A DNA stretch of 64,000 nt, from positions 186,001 to 250,000 of the forward strand of contig CAVVCY010000002.1 of the NCBI GenBank assembly GCA_963746905.1. Direction: 5' to 3'. The DNA comes from JALYNX01 sp963746905. GTDB taxonomy: Bacteria; Actinomycetota; Acidimicrobiia; Spongiisociales; ZC4RG35. The translations under genes and the position numbers were made by a program. The notes beneath the pieces are model-generated. The model worked only from the letters and a program-made list of their open reading frames with translations, ran no database searches and had not been told where the DNA came from. Shown in pieces: positions 7,296 to 15,656 of the stretch. The number at the start of each line of letters is the position of its first letter. Positions within the stretch are counted from its first letter, which is position 1.

Positions 7296-9098
7296 TTGCC
7301 GAGCAAAACACTGAGAGCCATTGGCGCAGCCGTGGTCCTTGCCGGGGTCGGCGTCGCCGCCGGCTTCCAGATCATGAAAAACGACGATCTGCCTGCAGAC
7401 ACCCAGGTGCCGGTGGAGGTCGCCCTCGCGAACGATGAACCGGTAGCCACCTCCGCTCCTGAGCCGTTCGAATACCGGGTTGGGCTCCTCTCCGGGCTGA
7501 CCACCGACAATTTCTGGGCCTACATCGGTTCTGAACCCACTGTCTGGAACGCTTACGTCCTTGGCCCTACGAAACCTGCTCTCTTCGCCCTCAACGCCCA
7601 GCAAACAGCCCTGGTCACCGAACTGGCCGCGGTTGAGGCCGGGACGCCAACGGGGAAAGGCAGCAATTGGTCGGTTGTGGTCGATCTGGCTCCGGGCCTC
7701 GCCTGGAGCGACGGTGCGCCCATCACCGCGAGCGATGTTGCGTTCACCTTCGACACCGTGCGGCGCCTGGGCCTTGGCGGTGGTTGGGCCGAGGTCTTCC
7801 CACCCGAAGTCAGGTCCATCGTCGTTGTTGGCCCCAGGCAGGTTCGAATCAGCTTTTCAAAGCAGCCCAGTCTCACGGTATGGCCCTACGGGGTCGGCCT
7901 GGCACCAATCATGCCCTCCCACGTGTGGGCCCCAATGCTCGAAGGCGTCACCACATCGGAGGCCCTCTACGCCGTTGGCGGAGCATCCGATGTCTCAGGT
8001 GGGCCACTTACCCTCACCGAGATCGGCGAGAACAGAATCGTGGCCGAAGCCAATCCGGGCTATCCCGAGACTGCACTGGATCGGGTCGTCTACAACGTTT
8101 ACCCCGATGAGGCAGCTGCCGTCGCAGACCTTGCCGCCGGCTCAATCGACACCATCCTGAGTCCCACAGGACTCTCAGACGCCAGCCTTGACTCCCTCGA
8201 GGGCGTGCAAGGGGTTGCCGTCGACGAGAGCCCGGCCAACTCAGTGCGCTACCTCGGCTTCAACCTGACCCGTCAGCCCATGGCCACCGACCAGTTCCGC
8301 CATGCACTTGCGTTGTTGCTCGACCGGCAGGAGACCGCTGCGGAGTTCGTCCCAGGCTCAGACCCCGCCTACACGATGATCTCCCCCTTCAACACGACCT
8401 GGTTTGACCCGGAAGCAGCCACGGAGATCGAAAAGGAGTTCACAGGGACCCTGGATACGCGTCTGGCAGGAGCCCTCGAGCCGTTGCGCTCCGCGGGCTA
8501 TGCCTGGTCCAAGGAACCCGTGGTTGTCGACGGGGCCCTGGTCCCTGGAGAGGGTTTGACCATTTCTGGAGTCGCTCCTTCGCCACTCACCATCCTCACC
8601 CCGGGCGAGCAATACGACCCCGACCGTCCCGAATACGCTGCCGAGATCGAAAAGACGCTCGAGTCCCTCGGGTTCGACGTCCGTCCGGTGGTCACAGACT
8701 TCGACACCGTGGTCGACCTCGCCTTCACGCCCGGCGAAGACGGAGCCCGTCACTACGACATGTACCTGCTCGGGTGGACCCTGGGCAACCCGTCGCTCCC
8801 GGCGTACTACCGATGGTTCTTCGCCCCTGACGGGCTCGCCAACTCCACCGGTTACTCGGATCCCGAGTTCGCCGATGAATTGACCCAATACGAGCAGGCG
8901 AGCAACCTCACCGTTGCCAAGAGCGCCCTGTGGCAGATGGAGCGGATCCTGGCTCAGGATCTTCCCTATCTGGTGCTCTACCACCCTGAGATCAGAGAGG
9001 CCTACCGATCCGACCGGGTCGACTTTGGGATCAGGGACGTTCTCGGCGGGATCCAGGGAAGACTTGGCGGGCTGAGCGACCTCACAGCCGGCGAATAG
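7296..9098 (+). CDS. ABC transporter substrate-binding protein, peptide/nickel type (family 5)
   Basis: 600 residues from TTG at 7296, chosen because GGGAGG lies 7 bases upstream; a longer start upstream lacks such a site. The N-terminus (PSKTLRAIGAAVVLAGVGVAAG) is a signal or anchor. It shows hallmark SBP_bac_5 segments: LAPGLAWSDGAPITASDVAFTFDTVR, the RYLGFNLTRQP strand, and a C-terminal part with YDMYLLGWTLGNP and AYYRWFFAPDG. It would bind oligopeptides or similar ligands outside the membrane. No permease or ATPase genes are adjacent, so partners must lie elsewhere. Confidence 0.88.
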   Translation: MPSKTLRAIGAAVVLAGVGVAAGFQIMKNDDLPADTQVPVEVALANDEPVATSAPEPFEYRVGLLSGLTTDNFWAYIGSEPTVWNAYVLGPTKPALFALNAQQTALVTELAAVEAGTPTGKGSNWSVVVDLAPGLAWSDGAPITASDVAFTFDTVRRLGLGGGWAEVFPPEVRSIVVVGPRQVRISFSKQPSLTVWPYGVGLAPIMPSHVWAPMLEGVTTSEALYAVGGASDVSGGPLTLTEIGENRIVAEANPGYPETALDRVVYNVYPDEAAAVADLAAGSIDTILSPTGLSDASLDSLEGVQGVAVDESPANSVRYLGFNLTRQPMATDQFRHALALLLDRQETAAEFVPGSDPAYTMISPFNTTWFDPEAATEIEKEFTGTLDTRLAGALEPLRSAGYAWSKEPVVVDGALVPGEGLTISGVAPSPLTILTPGEQYDPDRPEYAAEIEKTLESLGFDVRPVVTDFDTVVDLAFTPGEDGARHYDMYLLGWTLGNPSLPAYYRWFFAPDGLANSTGYSDPEFADELTQYEQASNLTVAKSALWQMERILAQDLPYLVLYHPEIREAYRSDRVDFGIRDVLGGIQGRLGGLSDLTAGE

Positions 9099-9128
9099 CC
9101 AATCCATCCCGGGGTTAGCCTCATCCCG

Positions 9129-9725
9129 GTGACCGAAGCCGAGAACGCCAACCGCATCCTCACCATTCCCAACCTGGTGTCGTTCGTGCGGATCCTGGGA
9201 GTCGGCCTGTTCTGGTGGGCGCTGGTTGTCGAAGACAACATCGAGTTGGCGGCCTGGTTGATCTTCATCATTGGTTGGACCGACTGGATCGATGGCTATC
9301 TAGCCAGGCGTCTCAACCAGGTGAGCAACGTTGGAAAGGTCCTCGATCCGGTAGCCGATCGGTTGATGATCGCCTCGGCCGTGATCGGCGGGCTGATCGT
9401 GGGCGTCCTCCCGGTCGTCGTCGGAGTGCTTCTCATCGCCAGAGAGATCCTGGTCGGGGGAGTTGCTCTCTACCTCGCCGCTCGTGGGGGTGGCACGGTC
9501 GAGGTTCGTTACGCCGGAAAGGTCGCCACCTTTCTCCTTTATGGGGCGATTCCCGGTTTCTACCTCGCTGCCGCCGGCTTCTTCGAGTGGCTGCTGTTGC
9601 CCGCCGCCTGGGTGGCCGCCATCATCGGGCTCGCCCTCTACTGGTACGTGGCGATTCTCTACATCGGGGACAGTCGGCGGCGCCTCGCAGCGTTAAAGTC
9701 GCCCACCGGTCCAGTGGAGGTCTGA
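9129..9725 (+). CDS. pgsA: CDP-alcohol phosphatidyltransferase (PgsA-like)
   Basis: 198-residue membrane enzyme; GTG start. The CDP-alcohol transferase motif is complete: D52, then D55-G56-x2-A59-R60-x8-G69-x3-D73-x3-D77. About five or six hydrophobic segments follow. The family makes phosphatidylglycerol phosphate or related lipids from CDP-diacylglycerol; actinobacterial neighbours of gcvH-garA are annotated pgsA, but the exact acceptor alcohol is not proven. Stop and gcvH start overlap as TGATG. Confidence 0.88.
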   Translation: MTEAENANRILTIPNLVSFVRILGVGLFWWALVVEDNIELAAWLIFIIGWTDWIDGYLARRLNQVSNVGKVLDPVADRLMIASAVIGGLIVGVLPVVVGVLLIAREILVGGVALYLAARGGGTVEVRYAGKVATFLLYGAIPGFYLAAAGFFEWLLLPAAWVAAIIGLALYWYVAILYIGDSRRRLAALKSPTGPVEV

Positions 9726-10105
9726 TGCAGGTACCCGATGATCTTCTCTACACGGAGGATCACGAGTGGATTCGCCGGGTGAGCGAGACGACGGCGCGAA
9801 TCGGGATCACCGACTACGCCCAGGACCAATTGGGGGATGTGGTTTTCGTCGAGTTGCCCGAGATCGGGGCAACGGTGGCCAAGGACGACATCCTGGTCGA
9901 GGTGGAGAGCACCAAGTCTGTGGGCGAGGTTTATGCCCCGTTCTCGGGCGTGATCAGCGCAGTGAACTCGGCCTTGGCGAGCGCTCCAGAACTGGTCAAC
10001 CAGAGCCCCTACGAAAAAGCCTGGTTTGTAGAGATGGAAGTCGGCGAGGCTCTCGATGGCGCCGGCTTTCTCGACGCCACTGCCTATCGCGAGCTGACCG
10101 AGTGA
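9725..10105 (+). CDS. gcvH: Glycine cleavage system H protein
   Basis: 126 residues, normal length. The ATG overlaps the pgsA stop by one base. The lipoylation site is K64 in VEVESTKSVGEVYAP, and the N-terminal DHEWIRR and central ITDYAQDQLGDVVFVELP segments are typical. Carries the aminomethyl group between the P, T and L proteins in the cytoplasm. gcvT is 4.5 kb downstream in the same direction; P protein is not in the window. The order pgsA-gcvH-FHA-MerR is the conserved actinobacterial cluster. Confidence 0.96.
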   Translation: MQVPDDLLYTEDHEWIRRVSETTARIGITDYAQDQLGDVVFVELPEIGATVAKDDILVEVESTKSVGEVYAPFSGVISAVNSALASAPELVNQSPYEKAWFVEMEVGEALDGAGFLDATAYRELTE

Positions 10106-10112
10106 GGTGAGT

Positions 10113-10129
10113 CCCGGCGCAACGCCGGG
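10113..10129 (+). terminator. Hairpin between gcvH and the FHA gene
   Basis: Perfect 7-bp stem CCCGGCG / CGCCGGG with loop CAA directly after gcvH. No clear T-run follows, so it may attenuate transcription or stabilise the upstream mRNA rather than terminate fully. Confidence 0.4.
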
Positions 10130-10150
10130 CACTCCCTATCATCTGGCTTC

Positions 10151-10591
10151 ATGACCGAGGACAGCAAACGCGCCCCGGGCCAACCCGACCCTCAAGTTGA
10201 GGTCGAGAGCGATCCAACCGTCGTCTACGTGCCGATCCAGGATCGAGCCGACCATCCACTCAGTCGCGAAGAGGCAGGCAGCGTCGAGGGGTTCACCGGC
10301 TACGCCCTGGTGATCGAGCGCGGCCCTCAGACCGGGATGACCTATGTGCTGTCACCGGGGAACACCACGGTCGGCCGTCATCCGGAGAGCGACATCTTCC
10401 TCAACGATGTGACCATCTCCCGACAGCACTGCCGCTTCCTCCTGGGAGAGGGAAAGCTGATGGTCGAGGACAGCGGCTCGACCAATGGGACATACGTAAA
10501 CGATGCCAGGGTCGACGAGGCCCAGCTCAGGGCCGGCGACGAGGTCGTGGTCGGGCGCTTTCACTTTCTGGTCGCACACGGCGATGTCTGA
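10151..10591 (+). CDS. garA: FHA-domain protein, GarA/OdhI-like
   Basis: 146 residues. The C-terminal FHA domain has all core phosphothreonine-binding elements: TVGRHPESDI, ISRQHCRF and STNGTYVN. The N-terminal tail has a threonine at residue 23 (SDPTVVYVP) in the region where GarA/OdhI are phosphorylated by PknB/PknG kinases, although the classic ETT motif is not present. In actinobacteria this protein binds and tunes 2-oxoglutarate dehydrogenase and glutamate metabolism. Assignment rests on domain plus context with gcvH and merR. The stop overlaps the next gene. Confidence 0.85.
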   Translation: MTEDSKRAPGQPDPQVEVESDPTVVYVPIQDRADHPLSREEAGSVEGFTGYALVIERGPQTGMTYVLSPGNTTVGRHPESDIFLNDVTISRQHCRFLLGEGKLMVEDSGSTNGTYVNDARVDEAQLRAGDEVVVGRFHFLVAHGDV

Positions 10592-11261
10592 ACCGGACTC
10601 GATGAGCATCGGAGAGGTGATCAACCTCCTCCGTGACGACTTTCCCGACGTGTCGGTGTCCAAGATTCGTTTCCTCGAATCTCAGGGGCTCATCGACCCG
10701 GGTCGCTCCGATAGCGGTTATCGCCAGTTCGACAGTCGGGACCTGGCGCGGTTGCGGTTCATCCTCCAACAACAGCGCGACCACTTCCTGCCGCTCAAGG
10801 TCATCAAGTCCAAGCTGACATTGTGGGAGCGAGGGGAGGAACCGGCGTCGAGCCGGCACCCAGAGCCGCGTCACAATGATGATTCCTCTGCTCCGCTGGG
10901 GCGGGATGACGTCCTGAAGCGGTCCGGGCTGTCCTCGAGGCAGCTCGACGAGTTGGTGGCCGCCGGCGTCGTGCGACCCATCGCGGATTCGGATGTTTTC
11001 CCGGTCGAAGCCGGCGTCGTTGCCCTCGAGGCAAAGCGGCTGATGGACCAGGGTCTCGAAGCGCGTCACCTGAGATCAATTCGGCTCTCGGTCGACAGAG
11101 AGGCCGATCTTCTCAGACAGCTGACTGCGCCCTTGATGCGGGCAGCGAATTCGGAGGCGAGGGCCAGGGCCCGCGACGTTCTCGAGCTAAGTGCCGGGTC
11201 GGTGCAAGCCATGCACCGGGCCATGCTCGAGGGAGAGTTGAAGCAGCAGACCACGCAATGA
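10584..11261 (+). CDS. MerR-family regulator, FtsR-like
   Basis: 225 residues; the ATG at 10584 overlaps the end of the FHA gene by 8 bases. The N-terminal winged helix-turn-helix reads SIGEVINLLRDDFPDVSVSKIRFLESQGLI...GYRQFDSRDLARLRFIL, with the extra DDFPDVS insertion of the Rv1828/FtsR subgroup; a second helical domain follows (DVLKRSGLSSRQLDELVAAG) and a C-terminal dimerisation region. In corynebacteria FtsR activates ftsZ. The position directly after garA matches Rv1827-Rv1828. The regulatory target here is inferred. Confidence 0.85.
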   Translation: MSEPDSMSIGEVINLLRDDFPDVSVSKIRFLESQGLIDPGRSDSGYRQFDSRDLARLRFILQQQRDHFLPLKVIKSKLTLWERGEEPASSRHPEPRHNDDSSAPLGRDDVLKRSGLSSRQLDELVAAGVVRPIADSDVFPVEAGVVALEAKRLMDQGLEARHLRSIRLSVDREADLLRQLTAPLMRAANSEARARARDVLELSAGSVQAMHRAMLEGELKQQTTQ

Positions 11262-12382
11262 GGCGATTGGCACGTGCCCTGGCACCGGTTCCGGTGCTGG
11301 TCCTCCTGCTCGCCCTCCCCGCGGCGGCGGCACCATTCGTCTATCCGTCCCCCGAGTTCCAGTCCTTCCCCATAACCGGGCCACCGAACGTCTCCGCTCC
11401 CTCTTGGATCCTGTATGACGACTCGATCGATATGGTGATCGCGTCTTCGAACTCCAACGACGAGCGTGCAATAGCCTCAACGACCAAAGTCATGACCGGG
11501 CTCTTGGTCGTCGAGAACGCCAACCTCGATGACCTGGTCACCATCTCACAGGAGGCTGCGGACACCGGGGGACAGGAGATCGGGCTGGTCGCAGGGGAGC
11601 GGATGCCAGTCGGTTCGCTCTTCAGGGCGCTGATGGTCCGATCGGCCAACGATGCTGCCACCGCGCTGGCGGAGTACGTGGCCGGGAGCGTCGAGAATTT
11701 CGTCGGCATGATGAACGACCGCGCCGATCAGCTCGGTCTCGAGCACACGCATTTCGCCAACCCTCACGGCATGGACGCTCCCGGGCATTACTCGAGCGCC
11801 CAGGACCTGCTGACCATTGTCCGAGAGGCGATGACCCATCCTGAGTTCGAAAATGTTGTGCGGTCGAAGGTGATAGTCATGACTCCCGCTCCTGATGGGA
11901 CGCCCCGGGTTGGGATCAGCACCAATCTGATGCTCAGTTCGTACGACGGGATGATGGGAGTGAAGACCGGACTTACCCCTCAAGCCCTCTTTACGTTCGT
12001 CGGCGCCGCGGAACGTGAGGGGCGCCGGCTGTATGCCGTTGTCCTGGGGTCTCCGGAGAACTTTGGACACTTCGCCGACGCCAAGCTCCTTTTGGACTAC
12101 GGGTTCCTCGATCTCGGTTTCTACGGGGACGCGGTCACACAGACTCCCTACACCGCGGCCAAGGCGCGGGTCGAGCCGGACCCGGTGATCACCATGTCAC
12201 GAGTCGAGACCTACCTCCACCTCGCGGCACAGGGCCTGATGCTCGAAGATCCGTCACCGCTGGTGGATGTGCCGGTACCGGAGCCGCCACCGATCATCGA
12301 AGTGACCCGGCCCTCGGAGGGCGGCGGGGCAACTGTGGCCGATGCCTTCATGTTCTGGATCAACCGGGTCCTCGGAGAGTGA
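11258..12382 (+). CDS. dacA: D-alanyl-D-alanine carboxypeptidase (PBP5/DacA family)
   Basis: 374 residues. A signal peptide (residues 1-25, ending PAAAA) exports it. Penicillin-binding motifs are present in order: S74-T-T-K77, S129-A-N131, and K236-T-G238. It trims the terminal D-Ala from peptidoglycan stem peptides. The C-terminal region after the catalytic domain is short, with a hydrophobic end (ADAFMFWINRVLG) that may anchor it. The ATG overlaps the merR stop as ATGA, so it is co-translated; this insertion between ftsR-like and DUF151 genes is not in the mycobacterial cluster. Confidence 0.92.
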   Translation: MRRLARALAPVPVLVLLLALPAAAAPFVYPSPEFQSFPITGPPNVSAPSWILYDDSIDMVIASSNSNDERAIASTTKVMTGLLVVENANLDDLVTISQEAADTGGQEIGLVAGERMPVGSLFRALMVRSANDAATALAEYVAGSVENFVGMMNDRADQLGLEHTHFANPHGMDAPGHYSSAQDLLTIVREAMTHPEFENVVRSKVIVMTPAPDGTPRVGISTNLMLSSYDGMMGVKTGLTPQALFTFVGAAEREGRRLYAVVLGSPENFGHFADAKLLLDYGFLDLGFYGDAVTQTPYTAAKARVEPDPVITMSRVETYLHLAAQGLMLEDPSPLVDVPVPEPPPIIEVTRPSEGGGATVADAFMFWINRVLGE

Positions 12383-12951
12383 CCTCGGGCGCGGAGCCAG
12401 CTGTGGAGGCGATTCCGGAGGCAGAGATCCAATCGCGCGTCGCCGAGCTCGGTTCGGCAATCACAGTTGACTACACGGGGCGCGACCCCCTATTTGTGGT
12501 GGTGATGACAGGGTCGGTGCCCTTCGCCGCCGATCTCGTCCGACACGTCGACCTGCCGTCGGAAGTCGACTTCCTGGTGCTGAATCGTTTCGGGGAAGGT
12601 GGGCGCATCAGAATCGCGATGGACATGTGGACCCCCGTCACCGATCGCGACATTGTGATCGTGGAAGACATCACGGATACCGGTCTCACCCTCTCGGTCC
12701 TGCGGCGAACATTTCTCGATCGGGGTGCGTCCAGCGTGGCCACTGCGTCATTGATCGACAAGACACGGCGCCGGGTGACAGAAGTGCCCATCGAGTACCG
12801 GGGCTTTGAGGTCGGGGACGAGTACCTGGTGGGATACGGGATGGACTGGCAGGGCTACTACCGGAACCTGCGCTCGATCTGGGCGGTGCTCGATTTGGAA
12901 GCCTTCGTCAACGATCCGCGGATTCTCAGTCGCTCCGTCGGCTGGCATTGA
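12379..12951 (+). CDS. hpt: Hypoxanthine(-guanine) phosphoribosyltransferase
   Basis: 190 residues; GTG start overlapping the dacA stop as GTGA. The PRPP-binding loop VIVEDITDTGLTL is clear near residues 94-106, preceded by the early VVVMTGSVPFAADLVRHV loop, and followed by a hood region (VGYGMDWQGYYRNL) containing the purine-binding residues of this family. It salvages hypoxanthine or guanine to IMP or GMP. An adenosine deaminase at 18-19 kb could feed the same salvage route. Confidence 0.92.
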   Translation: MTSGAEPAVEAIPEAEIQSRVAELGSAITVDYTGRDPLFVVVMTGSVPFAADLVRHVDLPSEVDFLVLNRFGEGGRIRIAMDMWTPVTDRDIVIVEDITDTGLTLSVLRRTFLDRGASSVATASLIDKTRRRVTEVPIEYRGFEVGDEYLVGYGMDWQGYYRNLRSIWAVLDLEAFVNDPRILSRSVGWH

Positions 12952-12990
12952 CCCTGTTCCGATTCTGGGACCCGGTGATAACCTCGCGTC

Positions 12991-13509
12991 ATGCCCGGCA
13001 ACGGTTCGTCCCCCATTGCGATGGAAGTGGTCGGAGTCCGGGTCGAGCTTCCGTCTAACCAGCCAATCGTTTTGCTCAGAGAACAAGAGGGAAATCGGTA
13101 TCTCCCGATTTGGATCGGTGGCTCCGAGGCGACGGCCATCGCCACCGCTCTGGAGGGTGTGAATCCACCACGCCCGCTGACCCACGATCTGATGCGCTCG
13201 GTGATCGACGCCGTCGGAGCATTCGCAGTGCGCGTCGTGATCACCGAGATGCGCGATTCGGTCTTCTACGCAGACCTCTCCCTGGACATCTCGGGGCGGG
13301 AGGTGCACGTCTCGTCCCGACCTTCAGACGCGATCGCCCTCGCCGTACGCACGGGGACGCCGGTGTTCGCCCTCCCCGGAGTTCTCGAAGATGCCGGTGT
13401 GATCTTCGAGGAGGAGGAAGAGGACGAAGAGGATGAGGTCGCCCGTTTTCGTGAGTTTCTCGAAGAGGTGACAGTGGAAGACTTCCTCGGGGGAGAGCCT
13501 GGAGACTGA
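12991..13509 (+). CDS. DUF151 bifunctional nuclease-family protein
   Basis: 172 residues with the DUF151 core: LREQEGNRYLPIWIGGSEATAIA, RPLTHDLMRSVIDAVGA and SSRPSDAIALAVRTGTPVF. Plant and bacterial members show nuclease activity; the role in actinobacteria is unsettled. A highly acidic stretch (EEEEEDEEDE, about residues 137-147) precedes a UVR-like C-terminal helix FREFLEEVTVEDF. Its place between two merR genes matches Rv1829 between Rv1828 and Rv1830. Confidence 0.88.
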   Translation: MPGNGSSPIAMEVVGVRVELPSNQPIVLLREQEGNRYLPIWIGGSEATAIATALEGVNPPRPLTHDLMRSVIDAVGAFAVRVVITEMRDSVFYADLSLDISGREVHVSSRPSDAIALAVRTGTPVFALPGVLEDAGVIFEEEEEDEEDEVARFREFLEEVTVEDFLGGEPGD

Positions 13510-13605
13510 TCCGCCTCCTTAGTTGCGACGGTTGGGGCTCATATTCGGACCTGTGGAACCCAATTACGGAGGGGTGAACCGAGAACCGCAACCGGCCGAA
13601 ACGAG

Positions 13606-13614
13606 TTATCCACA
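13606..13614. promoter_or_regulatory. Perfect DnaA box
   Basis: TTATCCACA, the exact consensus 9-mer, in the intergenic region before the second merR. A single box is not an origin, but could let DnaA influence this promoter. Confidence 0.45.
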
Positions 13615-13622
13615 GGATTTCG

Positions 13623-13652
13623 TTGACATTGCCTCTGCTACATGGGTAGCTT
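13623..13652 (+). promoter_or_regulatory. Candidate promoter of the second merR gene
   Basis: A -35 TTGACA at 13623-13628 and a -10-like TAGCTT at 13647-13652, 18 bases apart. The -35 is perfect; the -10 is weaker, which would suit an activated promoter. Confidence 0.5.
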
Positions 13653-13667
13653 GCTGACAACGGCGGA

Positions 13668-13683
13668 GTTACATGCGTGTAAC
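13668..13683. promoter_or_regulatory. Palindromic operator candidate
   Basis: Perfect inverted repeat GTTACA-N4-TGTAAC lying between the candidate promoter and the ribosome-binding site GGAGG (13686-13690) of the second merR. Likely binding site for a dimer, plausibly the MerR protein itself (autoregulation, inference). Confidence 0.5.
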
Positions 13684-13694
13684 ACGGAGGACCG

Positions 13695-14153
13695 ATGATC
13701 CAGGGCTATCGCGCTCCACAGGTCTGCAAGTTGGTGGGCATCACCTACCGGCAACTGGATTATTGGGCGCGGACCAACCTGATCAAGCCGTCCCTGCAAC
13801 AGGCGAACGGCTCCGGATCCCAACGGCTGTATTCGTTTTCTGACGTCGTCCAGCTCAAGGTGATCAAGCGCCTCCTCGATGCGGGGATGAGTTTGAAGAA
13901 GATTCGCCAGGCCGTAGAGATCCTTGCCGAGCAACTCGACTCGGACCGGCCTCTCGCTGACGTGACTCTGCTCAGCGACGGTCAGACCATTTACGCCGCC
14001 CATTCCGAACAGGAAGTTGTCGATGTCTTCCGTCGGGGCCAGGGTGTCTTCGGGATTGCCATCGGCCCGGTGCAAGACGAAGTCGAAGGTGAGCTGCACC
14101 GTCTTTTCCCGGAGAGCGAGTTGGCCGGGGTCGTCGAGGCAGGAGCTACCTGA
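13695..14153 (+). CDS. MerR-family regulator, Rv1830/McdR-like
   Basis: 152 residues, ATG with GGAGG four bases upstream. The N-terminal MerR wHTH reads YRAPQVCKLVGITYRQLDYWARTNLI...QRLYSFSDVVQLKVIKRLLDAGMSLKKIRQAV; the C-terminal half (SDGQTIYAAHSEQEVVDVFRRGQGVFGIAIG) is typical of the Rv1830 group, which in mycobacteria is linked to cell-division control. No metal-binding cysteines. Follows DUF151 as in mycobacteria, but with its own promoter and palindrome. Confidence 0.88.
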   Translation: MIQGYRAPQVCKLVGITYRQLDYWARTNLIKPSLQQANGSGSQRLYSFSDVVQLKVIKRLLDAGMSLKKIRQAVEILAEQLDSDRPLADVTLLSDGQTIYAAHSEQEVVDVFRRGQGVFGIAIGPVQDEVEGELHRLFPESELAGVVEAGAT

Positions 14154-14587
14154 TCACCGAACTTCAGTCGGCCGTTGAGACCGAGTTTGCTCACAACAGT
14201 GAGCGGCAGTTCGCACTTCTTCTCGATTTCTACGGAGTCCCCTGGGAATACGAACCTCGGGCTTTCGCCCTCGCCTGGGACAAAGAGGGCACTCCGACCC
14301 AGTTCTTCACCCCCGACTTCTACCTGCCCGACGACGACATGTACATCGAGATCACCACGATGAACCAGAAGCTCGTCACCAAGAAGAACCGCAAGGCGAG
14401 GCGCCTCCGCGAGCTGTATCCGGATGTGACCTGCAAGGTCTTCTATCAGCGGGATTACCTCAACCTGGTCGTCAAGTACGGGCTTGAGGAGCCGGACCAT
14501 CTCGAGGACGTGGGGGCGCCGACCCGGATCCCGGGGCGGCCCGAGATCGTGCGTCTCGAAGACAGGGGAGAACGGCTGACCGGATGA
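14150..14587 (+). CDS. Restriction-endonuclease-fold-like conserved protein with apparent CTG start
   Basis: 145 residues if translated from CTG at 14150, which overlaps the merR stop as CTGA, exactly like the ATGA/GTGA couplings around it; AGGAG lies at 14141-14145. No ATG, GTG or TTG occurs in this frame between the upstream stop (14090-14092) and the codon for M64. Starting at M64 would remove the conserved core: SERQFALLLDFYGVPWEYEP, then TPDFYLPDDDMYIEIT, which resembles the PD-(D/E)XK active site (D56, E67), then a basic helix KLVTKKNRKARRLRELYP. Role unknown; fold assignment is inference. gcvT starts inside its stop (ATGA). Confidence 0.75.
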   Translation: MITELQSAVETEFAHNSERQFALLLDFYGVPWEYEPRAFALAWDKEGTPTQFFTPDFYLPDDDMYIEITTMNQKLVTKKNRKARRLRELYPDVTCKVFYQRDYLNLVVKYGLEEPDHLEDVGAPTRIPGRPEIVRLEDRGERLTG

Positions 14588-15645
14588 ATCGGTCCCCCCT
14601 CGACGACCTCCATCGGAGGTTAGGGGCGCGTTTCGTCAGTTTCGGTGGATGGGATATGCCCGTCCAATACGAGTCCGTGCTCGCCGAGCATCGTGCGGTT
14701 CGCACCGGCGCCGGCGTGTTCGACGTGAGTCATCTGGGCAGGTTCGAGTTGACCGGTACCGGCGCGCGAGACGCCATAGATGGTCTCCTCTGCAATGACC
14801 TCCGGCGGATCGAGCCAGGCCGAACTCAGTACACGATGATGCTCAACCCCGATGGAGGCATCATCGACGATCTGATCGTGTGGTGGTGGGAGCCCGATCG
14901 GCTCTGGGTCATGCCGAATGCGGCCAACCAGGAAAGAGTCATGGCTGCATTCAGCGCCGAGTCCGGGGTGATGACTCGGAGTCTGCGCGAAGACACGGTT
15001 CTGCTTGCGCTCCAGGGGCCAGCTGCTCCCGAAATATTCGATTCGGTGATCGGCCTGTCACCACGGAGATTCAAGGTGGCCGAGGTGAATTGGGAGGGCA
15101 GCCATGTGCAGATGGCGGGCACCGGCTACACCGGAGAGCGTGGTGGAGAGATCGTTTGTGACCCCGCAACCGGGACCCGGCTTTTCGAGGCATTTGCTGC
15201 GACCGGGGCCGTTCCGTGTGGTCTGGGCTCCAGAGACACACTGCGTCTCGAGGCTGGCCTTCCCCTCTGGGGCCAGGATCTCGACGAGACGACGACGCCC
15301 TACGAGGCCAATCTCGGGTTTGCCGTGAGTCTGGAGCATGACTTTGTCGGTTGCGACGCGTTGTTGGGCCAGAAGGCGGATGGGGTGACGCGTCGGCTGA
15401 CCGGCTTTGTCCTCGAGGAGCGGGGGATTCCCCGCCACGGGTATCAGGTGCGAACGGCTCATGGTGATGGTGTGGTCACTTCCGGGAATGTGAGCCCGAT
15501 GCTGGACAGAGGGGTAGGCATGGCGTACATCTCGCCTCCACCGGAAATGGGTGACACACGTCTCGAGGTCGAGATCCGGGATCAGTGGGTGCCCGCGACC
15601 ATCAGGACTCCACCTTTCCACAAGGACCCATCAGCCAGCTCTTAG
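14584..15645 (+). CDS. gcvT: Aminomethyltransferase (glycine cleavage T protein)
   Basis: 353 residues, normal length is about 360. It transfers the methylene group from the aminomethylated H protein to tetrahydrofolate, releasing ammonia. Recognised by FGGWDMPVQYESVLAEHRAVRTGAGVFDVSHLG, the folate-binding QYTMMLNPDGGIIDDLIV and the GxGARD-type loop LGSRDTLRLEAGLPLWGQD, and the C-terminal GxVTSGNVSP barrel. The ATG overlaps the previous gene by four bases. Confidence 0.95.
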   Translation: MNRSPLDDLHRRLGARFVSFGGWDMPVQYESVLAEHRAVRTGAGVFDVSHLGRFELTGTGARDAIDGLLCNDLRRIEPGRTQYTMMLNPDGGIIDDLIVWWWEPDRLWVMPNAANQERVMAAFSAESGVMTRSLREDTVLLALQGPAAPEIFDSVIGLSPRRFKVAEVNWEGSHVQMAGTGYTGERGGEIVCDPATGTRLFEAFAATGAVPCGLGSRDTLRLEAGLPLWGQDLDETTTPYEANLGFAVSLEHDFVGCDALLGQKADGVTRRLTGFVLEERGIPRHGYQVRTAHGDGVVTSGNVSPMLDRGVGMAYISPPPEMGDTRLEVEIRDQWVPATIRTPPFHKDPSASS

Positions 15646-15656
15646 GATCCCGGCAC

